64,000 nucleotides of DNA, taken from Pseudomonadota bacterium (GTDB lineage Bacteria; Pseudomonadota; Alphaproteobacteria; Sphingomonadales; Sphingomonadaceae). Below, one piece after another: positions 63,531 to 64,000 of the stretch. Both the position numbers and the translations under genes were made by a program. Each line of letters begins with the position of its first letter. The first letter of the stretch is position 1. The notes beneath the pieces are model-generated. The model was not told where the DNA came from. It ran no database searches and saw nothing but the letters and a program-made list of their open reading frames with translations. The stretch lies in the NCBI GenBank assembly GCA_039818985.1, contig JBCBSU010000002.1, positions 62,001 to 126,000 on the forward strand. The letters run 5' to 3'.

Positions 63531-64000
63531 ATGAACGACTGGACCGATCAGAAGACACGGGCAAATACCTGGTTCAAAAGCCTGCGCGACGACATTTGCG
63601 CCGAATTCGAGGCGATTGAGCGCGAGGCCGGGAGCGATGCCAGTTTCAGTTATAATGAATGGGATCGCGAGGATGGCGACGGCACGCCGGGCGGTGGCGG
63701 CCGCAGCGGACTGATCAAGGGCAAGGTATTCGAGAAGGCCGGGGTCAATGTGTCAATGGTCGAAGGCAGGTTCAGCGAGGACTTCGCCAAACAGATTCAC
63801 GGTGCCGGGGATGATCCGCGCTTCTTTGCCACCGGTATCTCGCTGGTCGCGCATATGGCCAATCCGCATGTACCCAATGTCCATATGAACACCCGCTTCC
63901 TGGTGACGCAAAAGGCGTGGTTTGGCGGCGGTGCCGATCTCAACCCGGCGCTGCCCAAAGAGCAAGACACCGCCGATTTTCACGCCCGTATGCAGGCCGC
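63531..64000 (+). CDS. hemF: Aerobic coproporphyrinogen III oxidase (3' part outside window)
   Basis: The first 156 residues of HemF, which decarboxylates coproporphyrinogen III to protoporphyrinogen IX with oxygen in haem synthesis. FEKAGVNVSMVEGRF and FFATGISLVAHMANPHVPN, then MNTRFLVTQKAWFGGGADLN, are family signatures. AGGAG precedes the ATG. The gene runs off the right edge. An FNR/FixK-type box lies upstream, so oxygen-dependent control is likely. Confidence 0.95.
   Translation, partial: MNDWTDQKTRANTWFKSLRDDICAEFEAIEREAGSDASFSYNEWDREDGDGTPGGGGRSGLIKGKVFEKAGVNVSMVEGRFSEDFAKQIHGAGDDPRFFATGISLVAHMANPHVPNVHMNTRFLVTQKAWFGGGADLNPALPKEQDTADFHARMQA

Overview
The window reads as chromosomal DNA of an alphaproteobacterium of the order Sphingomonadales. 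This is an inference from gene content: an RcdA/DUF1465 cell-cycle adaptor, YdcH/DUF465 proteins, a class I PHA synthase with an alanine/lysine-tailed phasin, the rodZ-cpoB-tilS-ftsH run, a fused HAD-UbiA protein and a petABC operon, all in GC-rich DNA. No rRNA, prophage, integrase, insertion sequence or CRISPR array was seen. There is one tRNA gene, tRNA-Gly(TCC). About 56 protein genes are supported. Both edge genes are incomplete: a serine hydrolase on the left and hemF on the right.

Layout. 1-5.3 kb: serine hydrolase fragment, alaC-type aminotransferase, phaC, a REP-like inverted repeat, a two-start phasin and clpS. 5.4-14.4 kb: murA, then a HAD-UbiA / small multidrug-resistance-like / GT39 cassette that looks like a lipid-linked sugar pathway, a BAAT-type hydrolase and ppc. 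14.6-20.5 kb: a small secreted protein, a YhiN-type flavoprotein, a BlaI-M56 peptidase pair, a serine hydrolase lipoprotein with a BlaI-type operator, and the remains of a second serine hydrolase. 20.5-31.4 kb: orphan secreted proteins, a P450 with a broken 5' end, an Arg-rich lipoprotein, RNA-modification and ribosome-rescue genes, rcdA and two DUF465 genes. 31.5-39 kb: ptsP, rodZ, cpoB, tilS, ftsH. 39.1-40.8 kb: a lower-GC TetR/SDR pair with a clear operator-promoter. 41-48.6 kb: rpoZ, a PmtA-like methyltransferase, an MFS carrier, RNase T2, nadC, a class A-like serine hydrolase and nadA. 48.8-58.5 kb: acyl-CoA ligase, Kelch and metallo-beta-lactamase proteins, a second BlaI-M56 pair, an EF-hand protein with a two-component system, and DUF1993. 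58.6-64 kb: tRNA-Gly, an S41 peptidase, petABC, trmL, and hemF behind an FNR/FixK-type box.

The most interesting theme is a possible BlaI/M56 envelope-stress circuit present twice. Neither M56 protein carries the penicillin-binding sensor domain of classical BlaR1; one has a GIN/DUF2807-like tail and the other a charged coiled-coil tail. Sites of the form TACnnnTGTA lie in front of the second blaI (two inverted copies 21 bp apart), in front of the intact serine hydrolase (inside a 22-bp palindrome), and in front of the decayed hydrolase. Other points worth checking are the internal phasin start, the HAD-UbiA/SMR/GT39 cassette, the P450 frameshift and the anaerobox before hemF.
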